The notes under the pieces: model-generated
The model's database searches: none
What the model was told of the DNA's origin: nothing
The model's input: the letters and a program-made list of their open reading frames with translations, nothing else
Shown: piece after piece, positions 33,978 to 41,953 of the stretch
How the letters are laid out: every line of letters starts with the position of its first letter
Position numbering within the stretch: position 1 is the first letter of the stretch
Made by a program: the position numbers and the translations under genes
NCBI RefSeq assembly: GCF_013694105.1
Contig: NZ_JACEFG010000003.1
Coordinates: 310,001-374,000, forward strand
Direction of reading: 5' to 3'
DNA length: 64,000 nt
From: Halobacillus locisalis
GTDB taxonomy: Bacteria; Bacillota; Bacilli; Bacillales; Halobacillaceae

Positions 33978-34592
33978 ATGAAGGAAGTGATTCATCCATT
34001 GTTTTCAACATATTCTAACCTGCAGATAAAACAAGAGACTATATTTAAAAGTCAGAGTCGCCAGTATTCAGTACGTACTGAAGGGAAATTAATAGGTATG
34101 ATTGAGGAAACTATAGATACATCAAAAGACTGGAAAAACCAATTGCTAAATTTTATTAACTTACATTCTGTCGGGAGTAAGCTCTTGTGCATAACTAATC
34201 CAAAAGCAAAGGTCATTGCTTATATAAATAAAAAGAGAGGTTTTAATAAGAATATAGATGTCTTTGATGCCGAGGGGAACAAAATTTCTACTTTACAGCA
34301 AGAATTTAAAATCAGGTCTCAAAAAATACTTGCTATGTCTCCCGATGGAAATGACTCTCTTATTGCAAAAGGAAAAAATGGTTCATTAGACTTTTTAGTA
34401 AAAGACAATGAAGAAAGTGAGTTAGTGGTTTCTAGCATTAAGAAACGCTCAATTGCTACTCCAACTCTAAAAGAATCTTTAGTTTTAGGAGAACAATATT
34501 CCATTAAAAGTCATAAACAGATAACAGAAATGCAACAATTGATTATAATTGTGATGACAATTATTATTAGTGAGCAGTTACATAATGCGTAA
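33978..34592 (+). CDS. Possible tubby/LURP-one-like protein
   Basis: A 204-aa protein, rich in predicted beta strands (FKSQSRQYSVRTEGKLIGMI, LLCITNPKAKVIAYINKKRG, NIDVFDAEGNKISTL), a pattern like the tubby C-terminal/LURP-one barrel. It ends in a hydrophobic helix (about 186-200, LIIIVMTIIISEQL) that could anchor it to the membrane. The family call is tentative. The stop codon is one base before the next array element. Confidence 0.5.
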   Translation: MKEVIHPLFSTYSNLQIKQETIFKSQSRQYSVRTEGKLIGMIEETIDTSKDWKNQLLNFINLHSVGSKLLCITNPKAKVIAYINKKRGFNKNIDVFDAEGNKISTLQQEFKIRSQKILAMSPDGNDSLIAKGKNGSLDFLVKDNEESELVVSSIKKRSIATPTLKESLVLGEQYSIKSHKQITEMQQLIIIVMTIIISEQLHNA

Positions 34593-34593
34593 T

Positions 34594-34637
34594 ATCTTGA
34601 ATTCAAGTTTTCCGTTAATGGGGGCTTTAGTTCAATA
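34594..34637 (+). repeat. Array element copy abutting a stop codon
   Basis: ATCTTGAATTCAAGTTTTCC then AATGGGGGCTTTAGTTCAAT. It begins directly after the TAA of the gene at 33978-34592. Confidence 0.8.
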
Positions 34638-34639
34638 CG

Positions 34640-34918
34640 GAGGTCGTTTTTTTTTTTACTGATAGCATAATTCTCAGTGAACAAATGGAATAGGCACTGT
34701 TCATTTGATATGTTTGAATTGAAAATGTTGGGGGGGATTGAAATTAGACAAGTTATTTCGTTTGCTAAATCGCTAATGCCTCATGCAAAGTCTAATAAGG
34801 TATAGCGATATTTTGCGTGAGGATATAAGAAGTCGCTCGCTATTAGTAACCATTTCTACCTTTTTAGGCTTTGCACCTTGTGATATCCAATTTAAATATC
34901 TTATAAGGGGCAAAAGAA
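34640..34918 (+). other. Intergenic stretch with inverted repeats, no ORF
   Basis: After a run of T there is no convincing frame. CCTCATGCAAA (about 34772) pairs with TTTGCGTGAGG (about 34812), and flanking ATCGCTA and TATAGCGAT can pair inside that fold. It could hold a small RNA or a decayed gene. Confidence 0.35.
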
Positions 34919-35185
34919 ATGAGTTATGTTAAAGCTGAAAGTATACTACCTCCAGAACTATTAGAAGAGCTACAAAAATACGTTCAAGGTAAGATGATTT
35001 ATATACCTAAAGATAAAAGTGACTATCAGAAGTGGGGGACACGTTCTGGTAGTAGAACAAGGTTAGATCAAAGGAACCGCATTATTAAAGAAAAGTTCAA
35101 ATCGGGTATAAATATTGATGAGATATCTGAGGAATACTTTCTTTCTGCTGAAACAATCAAGAATATTGTTTACCAAAGAAATTAA
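34919..35185 (+). CDS. CD3324-family HTH protein
   Basis: An 88-aa protein. ILPPELLEELQKYVQGKMIY, IPKDKSDYQKWGTRSGSRTR and EEYFLSAETIKNIVY follow the CD3324 family, which has a C-terminal helix-turn-helix of Mor/resolvase type. It is a likely small DNA-binding regulator. AAGGGGC precedes the ATG. Target unknown. Confidence 0.75.
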   Translation: MSYVKAESILPPELLEELQKYVQGKMIYIPKDKSDYQKWGTRSGSRTRLDQRNRIIKEKFKSGINIDEISEEYFLSAETIKNIVYQRN

Positions 35186-35340
35186 ATGAGGTTGAAATAG
35201 AGGGCTACACTGTTAAAGGTAGCCCTCTTCTATGGTGAGTTTTTTTCATAATCATTTTGAGTATTTAACCGAAGCTCTAAGAAGCATAAACTGTAATTAA
35301 CTTAATAGTTGAATTTGCTAAACAATGCGGAGGGGAAAAA

Positions 35341-36366
35341 ATGATGGGGAACAGTGAATTAAACAATATAATCACTAACATAAGCGATAAGATTGATTTT
35401 TCAGGTGTGGTACATGTGAAACATAACGGAGATGTAACGAATTTGTCCTTTGGCTATGCGGACAGGTCTGAAAAAAGGCTGAACAATATGGACACCCGTT
35501 TTGGGATAGCGTCTGGATGTAAGTTATTTACGGCTATCGGGATTTCACAGTTAGTCGAAAGAGGTTTAATAAATTTTGAGACTCGTTTAGCTGACTGCTT
35601 AGATCTAGAATTTCCAAACTTCGATAAAGAGATTACGATCCATCATCTTTTAACACATACATCTGGCATAACTGATTACTTTGATGAAGAAAAGATGAGT
35701 GATTATGAAGATATGTGGAAGGACCATCCTGTTTATCAAATCAATACTCTTAAAGATTTTTTACCTCTATTTCAGGCTGAACAAATGAACTTCAAGCCAG
35801 GGGATAGCTTCCATTATAACAATGCAGGGTACATTCTCTTAGGTCTGATAATAGAAGAACAAACAGGAATGTCTTTTACAGAATACATAGAAAAAGAAGT
35901 TTTTCTTAGGTGCAATATGTTAGGTTCAGGTTATTTCTCTTTGGACCAACTACCTGAGAGCACAGCAAATGGATACATTGATAACCATGAAGAGAATACC
36001 TGGAGAACAAATATCTATTCTATTCCTAAAAAAGGTGGGTCTGATGGTGGTGCATTTACTACAGCAGCCGATATGATTAAATTGTGGGAATCGTTGTTTA
36101 ACTTTAAACTTTTGAATGAAGAGACGACAATGAAAATGCTTAAACCGCATGTTCATGTAAATGGAGAAATCCATTATGGTTATGGTGTATGGATGAACAA
36201 AAGGATGCAGCAAATATATAAATATCATGTGATGGGGTATGATCCAGGAGTCAGCTTTAGAGCTTCTATTTACCCTGAATCTAATTTGAAGATTGTTATA
36301 CCTTCCAATATAGAATCTGGTCCTTTCGATATTACTAAAAAAATTGAGGAGGTACTTTTAAGATAA
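35341..36366 (+). CDS. Serine hydrolase of the beta-lactamase/penicillin-binding family
   Basis: A 341-aa protein without an evident signal peptide. SGCK (S58-K61) is the nucleophile motif SxxK and YNNAGY supplies the second YxN motif. HHLLTHTSGI and GYGVWMN are typical of class C-like esterases (Pfam Beta-lactamase, COG1680). The substrate is not predictable; it may be an ester or D-amino-acid peptide. GCGGAGGGG precedes the tandem ATG-ATG. Confidence 0.85.
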   Translation: MMGNSELNNIITNISDKIDFSGVVHVKHNGDVTNLSFGYADRSEKRLNNMDTRFGIASGCKLFTAIGISQLVERGLINFETRLADCLDLEFPNFDKEITIHHLLTHTSGITDYFDEEKMSDYEDMWKDHPVYQINTLKDFLPLFQAEQMNFKPGDSFHYNNAGYILLGLIIEEQTGMSFTEYIEKEVFLRCNMLGSGYFSLDQLPESTANGYIDNHEENTWRTNIYSIPKKGGSDGGAFTTAADMIKLWESLFNFKLLNEETTMKMLKPHVHVNGEIHYGYGVWMNKRMQQIYKYHVMGYDPGVSFRASIYPESNLKIVIPSNIESGPFDITKKIEEVLLR

Positions 36367-36382
36367 GTTTGATGAGGAAAGT

Positions 36383-36429
36383 ATCTCGAAATCAAGTTTT
36401 CATCAATCGGGGGGCATTTCTTATGTAAG
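36383..36429 (+). repeat. Array element copy
   Basis: ATCTCGAAATCAAGTTTTCA then CGGGGGGCATTTCTTATGTA, just after the serine hydrolase gene. Confidence 0.75.
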
Positions 36430-36511
36430 AGTACCCTACCCCCTCATAAGCTGAGGAATGATAAGTGATGCATTTAGATGATTGAAACTTGGAAGGAGTG
36501 TGCATAGAAAA

Positions 36512-37012
36512 GTGATATATGAGACCAGAAGGTTAAAGTTTCGTAAGTACAATGATGAGGATTTCGATTACTTATTTTCTTTACTATCAGATCCAGAAAT
36601 GGTGAGGTATATAGGTGATGGAAATACAAAAGACGAGAAAAGCACCAAAAATTTTTTAAATTGGATTTATAGTTCATATGATGTTGGTCCTGATTTGGGT
36701 TTAATGGTACTAGAAAATAAGGAAGATAATACTCAAATAGGGCATGCAGGTCTGGTACCACAAACAGTTGACGGAGCTGAAGAAATTGAAATAGGGTATT
36801 GGGTTTCTCGAAAACATTGGGGAAAAGGTTACGCTACAGAAGCAGCAAAAGCTTTGAAGGAATACGGACTTATTGATCTAGGTGAAAATAGACTTGTTTC
36901 TTTAATTCAACCTAATAATATGCCTTCCAGAAAGGTGGCTAATAAAATAGGGATGGATTTTGATAAGGAAATTGTACTTGGAGATCAAAAAGTTCATGTT
37001 TACTCAACCTAA
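36512..37012 (+). CDS. GNAT-family N-acetyltransferase
   Basis: About 166 aa from GTG 36512; GGAAGGAG lies 13 bases upstream and the residues after it (YETRRLKFRKYNDEDFDYLF) are the normal RimJ/RimL-type start. An upstream TTG at 36482 is less likely. The acetyl-CoA loop is EIEIGYWVSRKHWGKGYATE and the C-terminal SRKVANKIGMDF is typical. It transfers an acetyl group to an unknown amine. Confidence 0.85.
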   Translation: MIYETRRLKFRKYNDEDFDYLFSLLSDPEMVRYIGDGNTKDEKSTKNFLNWIYSSYDVGPDLGLMVLENKEDNTQIGHAGLVPQTVDGAEEIEIGYWVSRKHWGKGYATEAAKALKEYGLIDLGENRLVSLIQPNNMPSRKVANKIGMDFDKEIVLGDQKVHVYST

Positions 37013-37022
37013 TTTGAGAATT

Positions 37023-37082
37023 ATCTCGAAATCAAGTCTTACGGAAACGGGGGCGTTTGTTCAATAAGTATAGTCTCCTTTT
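37023..37082 (+). repeat. Array element copy with partial terminator
   Basis: ATCTCGAAATCAAGTCTTAC, GAAACGGGGGCGTTTGTTCA, then TCTCCTTTTC as the remains of the 3' stem. It starts ten bases after the acetyltransferase stop. Confidence 0.75.
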
Positions 37083-37119
37083 CTTTACCTTTTGATGGGG
37101 ATATGTAACCGAGTTTAAA

Positions 37120-37431
37120 ATGAGGGAGAAGATACTCTTGATTATGAAAATCATTTATTGGATCAATGTCGTTGTCAGTGGTATTTTTATGTTTTTCGTT
37201 ATTTTACTTGGTGCAACACATGGTATTGCAGAGACGCCAGAAATTTCTGGGATTGTTTATCCAGAGTTTTTCATGATTATTCCAGCCTGGTTAATTGGAG
37301 TGATGGTTGGCTTATATATCTATAAAATAGAGAAAAGTGAGGGAGGAAAAAGGTTTTTTTTCCTCTTACTTTCCATCATTCTCACTTGGACGTCTCCATC
37401 CGGTATGGAGATTGCAAGGATGCTATTTTAA
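37120..37431 (+). CDS. Three-helix membrane protein, unknown function
   Basis: A 103-aa protein with hydrophobic segments near 8-33, 46-70 and 83-98. ATG 37120 lacks a ribosome binding site; TTG 37138, nine bases after GGGAG, is a plausible alternative. Function unknown. Confidence 0.55.
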   Translation: MREKILLIMKIIYWINVVVSGIFMFFVILLGATHGIAETPEISGIVYPEFFMIIPAWLIGVMVGLYIYKIEKSEGGKRFFFLLLSIILTWTSPSGMEIARMLF

Positions 37432-37479
37432 TATTAACTCTAAAATCTCTATAAAATCGATAATGATGAAACTACTCAA

Positions 37480-37582
37480 ATCTTGAGTTCGAGTTTTCAA
37501 CTCATGGGGGCAATTCTTTAGCAGAAGAATTGCCTCCTTCTTAATGATTTGGGCGGGTTAGTTGAAGACTCAGCTCCGAGAT
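37480..37582. repeat. Array element, full 103-bp copy
   Basis: The left arm ATCTTGAGTTCGAGTTTTCA(ACT) and right arm AGTTGAAGACTCAGCTCCGA(GAT) are inverted repeats. Between them GGGGGCAATTCTT pairs with AAGAATTGCCTCC and is followed by TTCTT. This copy shows all parts: arm, terminator hairpin, GGGCGGGTT, arm. Confidence 0.85.
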
Positions 37583-37751
37583 AAATGACCATATAATGTA
37601 AAAGAGGTTGAGTGATTGGCAGAGTTTTGAAATAATTGGAACTATGCTGAGTTGCTTTTGGAAAGAGCAATTATCAGTGTAGAATTAACATGATATTTAT
37701 CTTGATGATAAACGTGTACATAATATAAGCAGAATAGAGGTGTTGCTTTCA

Positions 37752-37970
37752 ATGATATTAATAACGTTAGTACTACTTCCAACAATGATCACTAGTCTAA
37801 TGGGATATTTCTTGTATAAATACAGTAAATCTATAAGTATTATTGCGATGATACTCATTCCGGTTATTTTTATGTACTCGCTTGGTAGTTATGATGTTTT
37901 ATTTAGCGTTCCTTTATCTATAATAATAGTTCTAACCGTTCATAGGTATATAAAGTCTAAATTATCTTGA
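37752..37970 (+). CDS. Small hydrophobic membrane protein
   Basis: 72 aa from ATG 37752, nine bases after GAGGTG. It is almost entirely hydrophobic, with two or three membrane segments (LITLVLLPTMITSLMGYFL, IIAMILIPVIFM, VPLSIIIVLTV) and a basic end (HRYIKSKLS). Its stop codon is the TGA inside the first bases of the next array element, so gene and element are fused. Confidence 0.6.
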   Translation: MILITLVLLPTMITSLMGYFLYKYSKSISIIAMILIPVIFMYSLGSYDVLFSVPLSIIIVLTVHRYIKSKLS

Positions 37971-38010
37971 TTTCAAGTCTTTTATAATTGGTGGGGCAAT
38001 TCTGAAACAA
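37964..38010 (+). repeat. Array element copy supplying a stop codon
   Basis: ATCTTGATTTCAAGTCTTTT then GGTGGGGCAATTCTGAAACA. The TGA in ATCTTGA ends the upstream gene. Confidence 0.8.
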
Positions 38011-38068
38011 GAGAAATCCTTCTCTTTAAGTTTGGTACAGGTTAATAGAAAATTTAGGGAGGGTTTTT

Positions 38069-38350
38069 GTGCCAAAATCAGTCTTAGGAAAGTTATGCTT
38101 GTTAATGTTGGTTATATTTTTCATTCAGATTGTTTTGTTTGTGACGATGATGTCAATTAACTTTCTCGGAGCGATGGTTCAGTTCATTAAAATTACCCCA
38201 TATACAAGCATAGTTGGTATCATACTAGGGGTAACGAGCTTAAATAAAGAACGGGAAAAGAGGATAGTACCTCTTATTACACTTATCGTCGGTGTAGTAT
38301 TCCTTTTGATATTTCTTCTCTTCTTATTCGGTTTTTCCTTTGGTGGATAA
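38069..38350 (+). CDS. Membrane protein, unknown function
   Basis: 93 aa from GTG 38069, GGGAGGG upstream. Hydrophobic segments lie at about 8-32, 36-55 and 67-90, with a short basic loop (NKEREKR) between the last two. It looks like a small DUF4064/YrzE-type protein, but I cannot name the family. Confidence 0.6.
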   Translation: MPKSVLGKLCLLMLVIFFIQIVLFVTMMSINFLGAMVQFIKITPYTSIVGIILGVTSLNKEREKRIVPLITLIVGVVFLLIFLLFLFGFSFGG

Positions 38351-38377
38351 TTTCACATCAGATCTAATGACAAAGTA

Positions 38378-38416
38378 TTATTTTGATTTCGAGTCTTATG
38401 GAAACTGTGGATATAG
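38378..38416 (+). repeat. Diverged array element
   Basis: ATTTTGATTTCGAGTCTTAT then GGAAACTGTGGATATAG. The G-run is broken. Confidence 0.6.
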
Positions 38417-38478
38417 TTGCGCAACGGCTATCGTTTATTGTACTAAAGGAGTAGTAATGTTGAAGGGAGAGAAACACT

Positions 38479-38670
38479 TTGTTCTCGAAAAAAAATATTG
38501 GAATTACTATCATTTTTTTGGGTGCAGCTATTATTATGGTCAGAACTTTTTTTCTGCGTTCTACTGAATACGCATTTATCTTACAAATTACAGGTATTAT
38601 TTTATTTTTTGGAGGCGGTTTACTTATTCCTGATTTCACAGGTAAAAACAAACAAGAAAAGGAAACATAA
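38479..38670 (+). CDS. Small two-helix membrane protein
   Basis: 63 aa from TTG 38479; GAAGGGAGAG is nine bases upstream. Two helices (IGITIIFLGAAIIMV and ILQITGIILFFGGGLLI) end in a charged tail (GKNKQEKET). Function unknown. Confidence 0.6.
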   Translation: MFSKKNIGITIIFLGAAIIMVRTFFLRSTEYAFILQITGIILFFGGGLLIPDFTGKNKQEKET

Positions 38671-38720
38671 ACCTTGTTTCCTCTCCCACTAGAGAGTTAT
38701 TTAATTCAAGTCCAATGCGA

Positions 38721-38770
38721 GATAACTCAGTTCCAAGTTTTCAACTAAAGGGGGCAATACTGAGAAATGA
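38721..38770 (+). repeat. Array element copy
   Basis: GATAACTCAGTTCCAAGTTT, TCAACTAAAGGGGGCAATAC, TGAGAAATGAG. It lies just before the TPR gene. Confidence 0.7.
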
Positions 38771-38795
38771 GCGATTATTTGAAGGGGGTTAAATC

Positions 38796-39266
38796 TTGAA
38801 AGAGATAATCAAATTAATTGAAGATAAAAAATTTAAAACAGCTCGTGAAAAACTTCTTCCATTAGTAAGAGAAAGTACGAAAAATGCGGAGCTAAACTAT
38901 TACAGTGCAGTTTCACATGATGCTTTAGGTATGGAGCGAGAGGCTATACCTTTTTATGAAGCAGCTCTTTCTTATGGGATAAATGGAGAGTTGCGTGAGC
39001 GTACATATGTACAATTGGGTAGTAGTTTGAGGTGTATTGGTGAATACCAAAAAAGTAAGGCTATATTAGAAAAAGGAGAAGTCGAATATCCAGATAATCT
39101 AGCGATAAAAACCTTCTTGGCCATTGTTATGTACAATTTAAACGAAGAAGAAAATTCAGTTGCAAGTTTATTGGAAGCATTAGTTAAAACATCGTCCGAT
39201 CCCTGGATTAATAGCTACAGAAAAGCTATAGATTTCTATTCCGGCAAACTAAATCAAACATGGTGA
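38796..39266 (+). CDS. Tetratricopeptide repeat protein
   Basis: 156 aa from TTG 38796 with AAGGGGG upstream. It is all helical with about three TPR units (ELNYYSAVSHDALGMEREAI, YVQLGSSLRCIGEYQKSKAI, KTFLAIVMYNLNEEENSV). It resembles the small Bacillus TPR proteins thought to mediate protein contacts. Partner unknown. Confidence 0.75.
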   Translation: MKEIIKLIEDKKFKTAREKLLPLVRESTKNAELNYYSAVSHDALGMEREAIPFYEAALSYGINGELRERTYVQLGSSLRCIGEYQKSKAILEKGEVEYPDNLAIKTFLAIVMYNLNEEENSVASLLEALVKTSSDPWINSYRKAIDFYSGKLNQTW

Positions 39267-39288
39267 ATTATTCTGTAATAAAGCTAAT

Positions 39289-39383
39289 ATCTTGATTTCA
39301 AGTCTTTCTGTATTGGGAGCGATTGTTTAATATCATCATTTGCTCTTTAGATAAGGAGGATTATTAGGAAGACTTGAATCAAT
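39289..39383. repeat. Array element with both arms
   Basis: Left arm ATCTTGATTTCAAGTCTTTC, then GGGAGCGATTGTTTAATA. The right arm is AGGAAGACTTGAATCAATA at about 39367-39385, complementary to the left. It is a second long form of the element. Confidence 0.75.
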
Positions 39384-39412
39384 AAACGAACAATACTATA
39401 TACTCTCAGCGT

Positions 39413-39446
39413 AAACCCCTAAAGGAATTCCTTAAGGGGGTTTTAT
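39413..39446 (+). terminator. Terminator before the padR operon
   Basis: AACCCCCTTAAGG-type stem: ACCCCTAAAGG pairs with CCTTAAGGGGGT, followed by TTTTATTTTT. Confidence 0.8.
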
Positions 39447-39484
39447 TTTTATTTACAATTATTTGAATATCTGATAAATTAAAC

Positions 39485-39514
39485 ATATCAAAAAGATATA
39501 TATCAAAAAGATAT
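39485..39514 (+). promoter_or_regulatory. Likely PadR operator
   Basis: ATATCAAAAAGATAT occurs twice in tandem, 14 bases before the padR start. Each unit is an ATATC/GATAT inverted repeat. This position suits autorepression. Confidence 0.6.
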
Positions 39515-39527
39515 TAAGGGGTATACT

Positions 39528-40088
39528 ATGGCTCAGAAAAATTACACACAATATGCATTGCTAGGCCTACTAACAACGGGGTATCATACTGGGTATTCAA
39601 TGAAGCAGATGATCGATGGTAGCTTAAACCATTTTTGGAAGATTAGCTACGGTCAAATTTATCCTGCTTTAAAGATGTTAGTGGATAAAGGTTATGCAGA
39701 AGTGAAGTACACGTCTCAGCAAGGAAGGCCTGATAAGAAAGAGTATTATATAACTTCGTCTGGAAAAGAAGCACTGAAGCAATGGTTAAAACAACCTGTA
39801 CAAGAACTTCCTATAGAGAAAAATGAGCTACTTCTAAAGCTATTTTTTAGCCGCCAACAGGACAAACCCACAACTATCAAACAAATTGAAATCTATCATG
39901 AAAAACTTCTTGAGAGATATAACACCTACGAAGGTATTAAGAAAATGATCCTTTTAGAGTCGTCTGAGCATAAGGATGCGCCTTTCTGGATTATTACGCT
40001 AGATTATGGACTTAGTACTACTCATGCAGCTATTGATTGGTGTATAAAAACAAAAGATACTTTACTTAATCTTAAGGAGGAAGAATGA
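39528..40088 (+). CDS. PadR-family transcriptional regulator
   Basis: A 186-aa protein. The N-terminal winged helix (about 5-90: YALLGLLTTGYHTGYSMKQM, IYPALKMLVDKGYAEVKYTS, GRPDKKEYYITSSGKEALKQ) is typical of PadR. The C-terminal helical Vir_act_alpha_C dimerisation part covers about 95-180. AAGGGG precedes the ATG. It overlaps the DUF4188 gene by four bases, so it probably represses this two-gene operon through the tandem ATATC-N5-GATAT sites at 39485-39514. Confidence 0.9.
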   Translation: MAQKNYTQYALLGLLTTGYHTGYSMKQMIDGSLNHFWKISYGQIYPALKMLVDKGYAEVKYTSQQGRPDKKEYYITSSGKEALKQWLKQPVQELPIEKNELLLKLFFSRQQDKPTTIKQIEIYHEKLLERYNTYEGIKKMILLESSEHKDAPFWIITLDYGLSTTHAAIDWCIKTKDTLLNLKEEE

Positions 40089-40570
40089 TGGGAGCAGAAA
40101 TATTTAAGGGTAGGTTTACTGTTGATAATAGGAATGAAAGTGAATTTGTTGTCTTCCTAATTGGTATGCGGATAAATAAATGGTGGGCAGTACACAAATG
40201 GATTCCTGTATTCTTAGCAATGCCAGCTATGGTTAGAGAGCTCTTCAGCAACAAGGATTTAGGGTTTCATACTATGGAGAATTTCTTCAACTTTCGTTCG
40301 ACACTCATGGTCCAATATTGGGAATCAGAAGAGGATTTATTAAGGTATGCAAGAGGAGATAAACATTTGAAAGCATGGAGAGACTTTAATAAAAAAGTCC
40401 AAAATACTGATGCAGTGGGTATTTACCATGAAACTTATTTAATTAAACCTAGTCAATTTGAGTCAATTTATGGGAATATGCCAAGGTTCGGATTAGCGAA
40501 AGCCCTAGGGCATACACCTATTACAAATTCCTCTAGAACCGCACGACAACGTCTTAAAAATCTAAGGTGA
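40085..40570 (+). CDS. DUF4188-family protein
   Basis: A 161-aa protein. EFVVFLIGMRINKWWAVHKW, VQYWESEEDLLRYARGDKHL, AWRDFNKK and VGIYHETYLI match DUF4188, a dimeric ferredoxin-like fold related to antibiotic-biosynthesis monooxygenases. It may act on a small toxic compound sensed by PadR. AAGGAGGAAG precedes the start, and translation is coupled to padR. Confidence 0.85.
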   Translation: MMGAEIFKGRFTVDNRNESEFVVFLIGMRINKWWAVHKWIPVFLAMPAMVRELFSNKDLGFHTMENFFNFRSTLMVQYWESEEDLLRYARGDKHLKAWRDFNKKVQNTDAVGIYHETYLIKPSQFESIYGNMPRFGLAKALGHTPITNSSRTARQRLKNLR

Positions 40571-40581
40571 ATTATCTTAAT

Positions 40582-40620
40582 ATCTTGAAGTTGAATCTTC
40601 AACTAACGGGGGCGTTCAAT
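40582..40620 (+). repeat. Array element running into a start codon
   Basis: ATCTTGAAGTTGAATCTTCA, then ACGGGGGCGTTCAATG, where the last three bases are the start codon of the next frame and GGGGG takes the ribosome-binding-site position. Confidence 0.7.
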
Positions 40621-40993
40621 GCTAAAGACATTCACCAGAAAAATACTATCAGCAGCCATTACACTAATTGCATCTCTATTAGCCTTTTAATTTATGTTTT
40701 TAGAAGGAGGACAAGAAAGCTTCTCTGTGATTATAATAATAGTAACAACAGGGCTAATTATTGGAACAATCGCATCTTTAGGTATAGATACATTATTATC
40801 TAGAACCGAATACAATAGCTTCTCACTGAGATTAATGCTACATGTAATAATCGCATGCATACTCCCGTTTCTTATTATGCCTACTGCGCCAGCTTTGTTT
40901 TTATTGTTATTCATTATAGTTTTACCGGTTGCTATAACTTTCTTCTTAATTGATCATGCCCTAAAATCATTGTTCTTGAAAACAGCGCCTTAA
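40619..40993 (+). pseudogene. Membrane protein gene with an internal stop
   Basis: From ATG 40619 the frame reads MLKTFTRKILSAAITLIASL LAF, hits TAA at 40688, then continues FMFLEGGQESFSVIIIIVTT in the same frame to 40993. One base change (for example TTA to TAA) would explain it. The downstream part alone (ATG 40694, 99 aa) lacks a ribosome binding site. The intact protein would be about 124 aa with four membrane segments. Function unknown. Confidence 0.6.
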
Positions 40994-41068
40994 CAAATTA
41001 AGTAAGACGATTCCTCGTACTCTAACCAAGGTTAAGGTGATGGTAGGTTGGGTATGATAAAACTTCAT

Positions 41069-41131
41069 ATGTCTTGATTTCGAGTCTTAAAGAAACGGGG
41101 GCGATTCTATATCAGAGGATTGTCTCCTTCT
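41069..41131 (+). repeat. Array element with terminator hairpin
   Basis: TCTTGATTTCGAGTCTTAAA, then GGGGGCGATTCT pairs with AGAGGATTGTCTCC, followed by TTCTG. Confidence 0.8.
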
Positions 41132-41166
41132 GTTTAAAATAAGAGTATTTCTATTGGAGGAGTAAT

Positions 41167-41793
41167 ATGATTAATGTCTATATTTATGCACTGGACACTT
41201 TAGCAGACTGGGAGCTTGGATATGTGACGTCAGAATTAAATTCTGGCCAATACTTTAAGAAAAATAGCGATAATGTTTCTGTTAAAATCGTTGGTGCTGA
41301 CAGAAATTCAATTATAACTAAGGGAGGAATGAGAGTTGTACCAGAGTTAACCACTGACGAAATCATTTCTTCACCAAAAACAGTTTTGTTGCTACCAGGT
41401 TCAGATACGTGGAACGACCCAAAAAACAAACCGATTATCAACAAGGCAGTTGAATTGTTAGAATGCGGTGCAACCGTTGGTGCAATTTGCGGTGCTACAA
41501 CTGTACTCGCCGAAGCAGGTGTTTTTAATAAACGTGTACATACTAGCAACAGTCTTGATTATCTCAAGATGGTAAGCTCGAATTATAAAGGAGAATCCTA
41601 TTATAGAGACGTTAAAGCTATTTCGGACCAAAACTTGATAACAGCTAGTTCTGCAGGTGCGTTACCATTCGCTCAAATTATACTAGCTAAGTTAGATGTG
41701 TTCTCTGAGGAGACCCTTGAGGCATGGTATAGCTACTTCAATACGGGAGACCCTAAATATTTTTACGATTTAATGCAGACACTGCCTTCTTAA
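41167..41793 (+). CDS. DJ-1/PfpI-family protein (YdeA-like)
   Basis: A 208-aa protein. GAICGATTVLAEAG carries the nucleophilic Cys108 at the elbow of the class I glutamine-amidotransferase-like fold. LLLPGSDTW is the preceding strand, and ITASSAGALPFAQIIL is typical of the YdeA group. Likely a stress-related hydrolase or deglycase-like enzyme; the substrate is unknown. TGGAGGAG precedes the ATG. Confidence 0.8.
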   Translation: MINVYIYALDTLADWELGYVTSELNSGQYFKKNSDNVSVKIVGADRNSIITKGGMRVVPELTTDEIISSPKTVLLLPGSDTWNDPKNKPIINKAVELLECGATVGAICGATTVLAEAGVFNKRVHTSNSLDYLKMVSSNYKGESYYRDVKAISDQNLITASSAGALPFAQIILAKLDVFSEETLEAWYSYFNTGDPKYFYDLMQTLPS

Positions 41794-41833
41794 TTGAACT
41801 GAATGAACCAATGTTGATAAAGGAAATTAAAAT

Positions 41834-41874
41834 ATCTTGAATTAGAGTCCTTTAATGGGAACTTTAGTTGAATA
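41834..41874 (+). repeat. Array element copy
   Basis: ATCTTGAATTAGAGTCCTTT, then AATGGGAACTTTAGTTGAATA. Confidence 0.65.
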
Positions 41875-41886
41875 AGCCCAGCACAA

Positions 41887-41918
41887 AAACAACTTCCTAA
41901 AAACGGAAGTTGTTTTTT
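41887..41918. terminator. Terminator between convergent genes
   Basis: AACAACTTCC pairs with GGAAGTTGTT, followed by TTTT on + and preceded by AAAA for the minus strand. Confidence 0.85.
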
Positions 41919-41953
41919 GCTGTAATATTAATACTAAACTTTAACAGAGCGGT

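Noticed and set aside
34640-34918. Known riboswitch or T-box
   Set aside because: No conserved aptamer or T-box sequence could be recognised; only generic inverted repeats.
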